A stretch of DNA of 5,800 bases from Firmicutes bacterium UBA1426 (GTDB lineage Bacteria; Bacillota; Clostridia; Peptostreptococcales; Anaerovoracaceae). The translations under genes were made by a program, and so were the position numbers. Under the pieces are notes generated by a model. It saw only the letters and a program-made list of their open reading frames with translations. It made no database searches and was not told the DNA's origin. Location: assembly GCA_002329675.1 (NCBI GenBank), contig DCUA01000022.1, positions 1 through 5,800 on the forward strand, written 5' to 3'. This document shows positions 4,917-5,800 of the stretch, one piece after another (within the stretch, counting starts at the first letter, position 1; the number at the start of each line of letters is the position of its first letter).

Positions 4917-5800
4917 ATGAGAGAAAAAGCGTTTGTCCATCCCTATATCCCCAATTCTGCGCCTGATGTCAAAGCGGAGTTGATGAAGGCGGTAGGGATC
5001 ACAGATTTAGAAGAGCTCTACAGTGAGATCCCGGAGCATCTTCGTTTCCGTGGAGAGCTGGATCTGCCTGAACCTATGATGGCAGAGTGGGAGCTGAGGC
5101 GTCATCTGGAGGAAACTCTGGCGAAAAACACCACTTGCAAGGATTATCTGAGCTTTTTGGGAGGTGGATGCTGGCAGCACTATGTGCCCGCTGTGGTAGA
5201 TGAGATCGTCAACCGCGCAGAGTTTGTGACCGCCTATTGCGGTGGTACATATGCGGATCTGGGTAAATTTCAGGCCCGCTTTGAGTTCTACAGCATGTTG
5301 GCAGAGATGCTTGATGTGGATGCAGTCAGCGAACCCATCTACGATTGGGGAGCCGCTGCAGGTATGTCTATCCGTATGGCTTCCCGTCTTACCGGCAGAA
5401 ATGAAGTGTTGATCCCTGATAGTGTCAGCCCGGAGAGGATGGCTCAGATCCGAACACTTTGCCAGCCCGAGATAATGCCCAACAGCATTAAAATCATTCT
5501 GGTAGACATAGATCCAGAAACAGGGGGAGTGGATTTAGAAGATCTGAAAGCCAAGCTTTCGGATAAGACCGCCGCTGTCTATTTTGAGGTGCCGGGTTAC
5601 TTCGGTACAGTGGAGAAAAACGCATCTGTTATCTCGGCACTTGCGAAATCTGTTGGAGCACAGTCCGTGGTAGGAGTGGATCCGGTTTCTCTGGGCGTTA
5701 TCGCTCCTCCTGCATCCTATGGGGCGGACATCATATGCGGAGACCTGCAGTCCATAGGCATGCATATGCTCTGCGGCGGAGGTCAATCCGGCTTCATCGC
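4917..5800 (+). CDS. Divergent glycine dehydrogenase (decarboxylating) subunit 1 (GcvPA-like), 3'-truncated by the window
   Basis: The frame is open from ATG 4917 to the window edge (294 complete codons of an expected 440-450). AAAGGAGG at 4899-4906 is the ribosome site. The start (HPYIPNSAPDVKAELMKAVG) and the FLGGGCWQHYVPAVVDEIV stretch are characteristic of GcvPA, the N-terminal half of the P-protein in organisms where it is split. With GcvPB, which carries the PLP lysine, it decarboxylates glycine and passes the aminomethyl group to lipoyl-GcvH. The protein is unusual. After TAY (105-107), the family's TPYQPEISQGELQ-type loop is replaced by CGGTYADLGKFQ, one residue shorter, and the MYDGATA motif reads IYDWGAAAG (141-149). 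The framework residues remain, so it is a family member but perhaps a paralogue with altered substrate. Tight spacing after the SDR indicates an operon. GcvPB is expected immediately downstream but cannot be seen. No gene symbol is given because function as a true glycine cleavage subunit is doubtful. Confidence 0.85.
   Translation, partial: MREKAFVHPYIPNSAPDVKAELMKAVGITDLEELYSEIPEHLRFRGELDLPEPMMAEWELRRHLEETLAKNTTCKDYLSFLGGGCWQHYVPAVVDEIVNRAEFVTAYCGGTYADLGKFQARFEFYSMLAEMLDVDAVSEPIYDWGAAAGMSIRMASRLTGRNEVLIPDSVSPERMAQIRTLCQPEIMPNSIKIILVDIDPETGGVDLEDLKAKLSDKTAAVYFEVPGYFGTVEKNASVISALAKSVGAQSVVGVDPVSLGVIAPPASYGADIICGDLQSIGMHMLCGGGQSGFI

Noticed and set aside
1..5800. CRISPR array, tRNA/rRNA genes, insertion sequences or att sites
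   Set aside because: I saw no regularly spaced direct repeats, no cloverleaf-like segment, no transposase or integrase motifs and no terminal inverted repeats bounding a gene.

Overview
The window looks like part of a chromosome from an anaerobic, low-to-mid GC Firmicute (Clostridia/Peptococcaceae type). Evidence for this is the strong AGGAGG-type ribosome binding sites, a split glycine dehydrogenase subunit of the Gram-positive/archaeal kind, an NhaC-family carrier, and a sigma-54 activator with GAF-like, PAS, AAA+ and Fis-type HTH parts. I cannot name a species. All four genes are on the + strand, and I see no RNA genes, insertion sequences or CRISPR array.

Layout. Bases 4-42 are a perfect bidirectional terminator hairpin that closes off whatever lies upstream. 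Bases 43-498 hold no convincing gene but are rich in signals: a 34-bp perfect palindrome, two further dyads, a -24/-12 (sigma-54) promoter candidate at 387-403 and an unusually strong 'orphan' Shine-Dalgarno at 445-454. An NhaC-family membrane carrier follows (499-1965). A hairpin without a good U-tract then precedes a sigma-54-dependent enhancer-binding regulator (2088-3878). Bases 3879-4084 carry a second, better -24/-12 promoter candidate (4009-4025). It lies ahead of a classical short-chain dehydrogenase (4085-4879) and, 37 bases later, a divergent GcvPA-like glycine dehydrogenase subunit 1 that runs off the window (4917-5800).

How it fits together (inference). The regulator sits between two transcription units, each of which appears to start at a sigma-54 promoter. 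The simplest reading is a self-contained catabolic regulon. The regulator senses a small molecule through its GAF/PAS region and switches on an Na+-linked carrier on one side and an SDR plus P-protein-like enzyme on the other. The GcvPA-like protein keeps the family framework but has lost the normally conserved TPYQPE-type loop, so its substrate may not be glycine. A dedicated uptake and oxidative decarboxylation pathway for an amino acid or amino-acid derivative is the most interesting possibility here. The substrate cannot be read from this sequence, and the decisive downstream genes (PLP-binding subunit 2, any H or T protein) lie outside the window.
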